From contig CAAEHI010000057.1 in assembly GCA_900755685.1 (NCBI GenBank), positions 1 through 31,711 of the forward strand: a stretch of 31,711 nucleotides of DNA, in the 5' to 3' direction. Shown here in pieces: positions 31,641 to 31,711 of the stretch. Origin of the DNA: an uncultured Collinsella sp. Its GTDB lineage: Bacteria; Actinomycetota; Coriobacteriia; Coriobacteriales; Coriobacteriaceae. The translations under genes and the position numbers were made by a program. The notes under the pieces were generated by a model that was not told the DNA's origin, made no database searches, and saw only the letters and a program-made list of their open reading frames with translations. The first letter of the stretch is position 1; each line of letters starts with the position of its first letter.

Positions 31641-31711
31641 TAAGTTGCGGTGAAATAGGGACTGTTTAAACGATTCAACCCCAAATTCAGTCCCTATTTC
31701 ACCGCAACTTA
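31641..31711. repeat. Perfect 24-bp inverted repeat at the right edge
   Basis: Positions 31641-31664 are the exact reverse complement of 31688-31711, around a 23-base spacer containing GTTTAAAC. The right arm ends at the window edge, so the repeat could be longer. No gene is seen. It looks like an intergenic repeat unit or strong cruciform-forming element rather than a regular terminator. Confidence 0.8.

Noticed and set aside
1..31711. CRISPR array, prophage, insertion sequence, tRNA or rRNA genes
   Set aside because: No regularly spaced repeats, integrase, transposase, phage or RNA gene patterns were seen on either strand.

Overview
The window is chromosomal DNA from a GC-rich Gram-positive bacterium. 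Gene content and order, long antisense open frames caused by strong codon bias, AGAAAGG-type ribosome binding sites, and the pairing of housekeeping genes with a fructose-type PTS all suggest a gut Coriobacteriia member, most likely Collinsella. That assignment is inference from pattern recognition; there is no rRNA gene in the window.

Layout. (1) 1-1703, minus strand: the first 36 codons of an AT-rich peptidase E-like gene, about 500 bases of hairpin-rich non-coding DNA with three tandem minus-strand terminators, and a glycerol-dehydrogenase-like gene. (2) 1848-4991: a complete transcriptional T-box riboswitch with an AUC isoleucine specifier, then ileS. (3) 4989-5251: non-coding DNA with many inverted repeats and a strong terminator. 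(4) 5364-8858: lspA and rluD (overlapping by one base), a membrane GT2 glycosyltransferase with its own terminator, and a short prepilin peptidase. (5) 8890-11547: a dGTPase-like HD hydrolase and rarA. Between them lies a LexA-type box (CGAAC-N4-GTTCG) on the rarA promoter. (6) 11648-14807: a tightly overlapping operon with a membrane coiled-coil protein, an RsbW-like protein that has lost its ATP-binding residues, a SigB/SigF-type sigma factor and an AI-2E-family membrane protein. (7) 14814-15053: a small convergent two-helix membrane protein. (8) 15248-21846: alaS, ruvX, mltG, a YqeG-type HAD phosphatase, aroK and a divergent aroB-like gene lacking the metal-binding histidines. (9) 21979-28367: pepP, efp, asp23/gls24, nusB, xseB, tlyA, nadK and recN. 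This order resembles the Bacillus pepP-efp-yqhY-nusB-...-recN block with several members missing. (10) 28427-31560: a divergent RpiR/SIS regulator and a fused fructose-family PTS EIIBCA, with palindromic CTTTCA/TGAAAG sites between them. The window ends in a perfect 24-bp inverted repeat.

How the genes work together. Most of the window is translation and genome maintenance: two aminoacyl-tRNA synthetases, EF-P, pseudouridine synthase, rRNA methyltransferase, RuvX, NusB, RecN, RarA and exonuclease VII small subunit. Envelope functions (LspA, MltG, GT2, Asp23) and a stress-sigma module are interspersed. No mobile element, CRISPR array, tRNA or rRNA was found. The observations I rate highest are the LexA box on rarA, the catalytically degenerate AroB beside an intact AroK, the kinase-dead-looking RsbW homologue in the sigma operon, and two structured non-coding segments (213-340 and 4989-5251).
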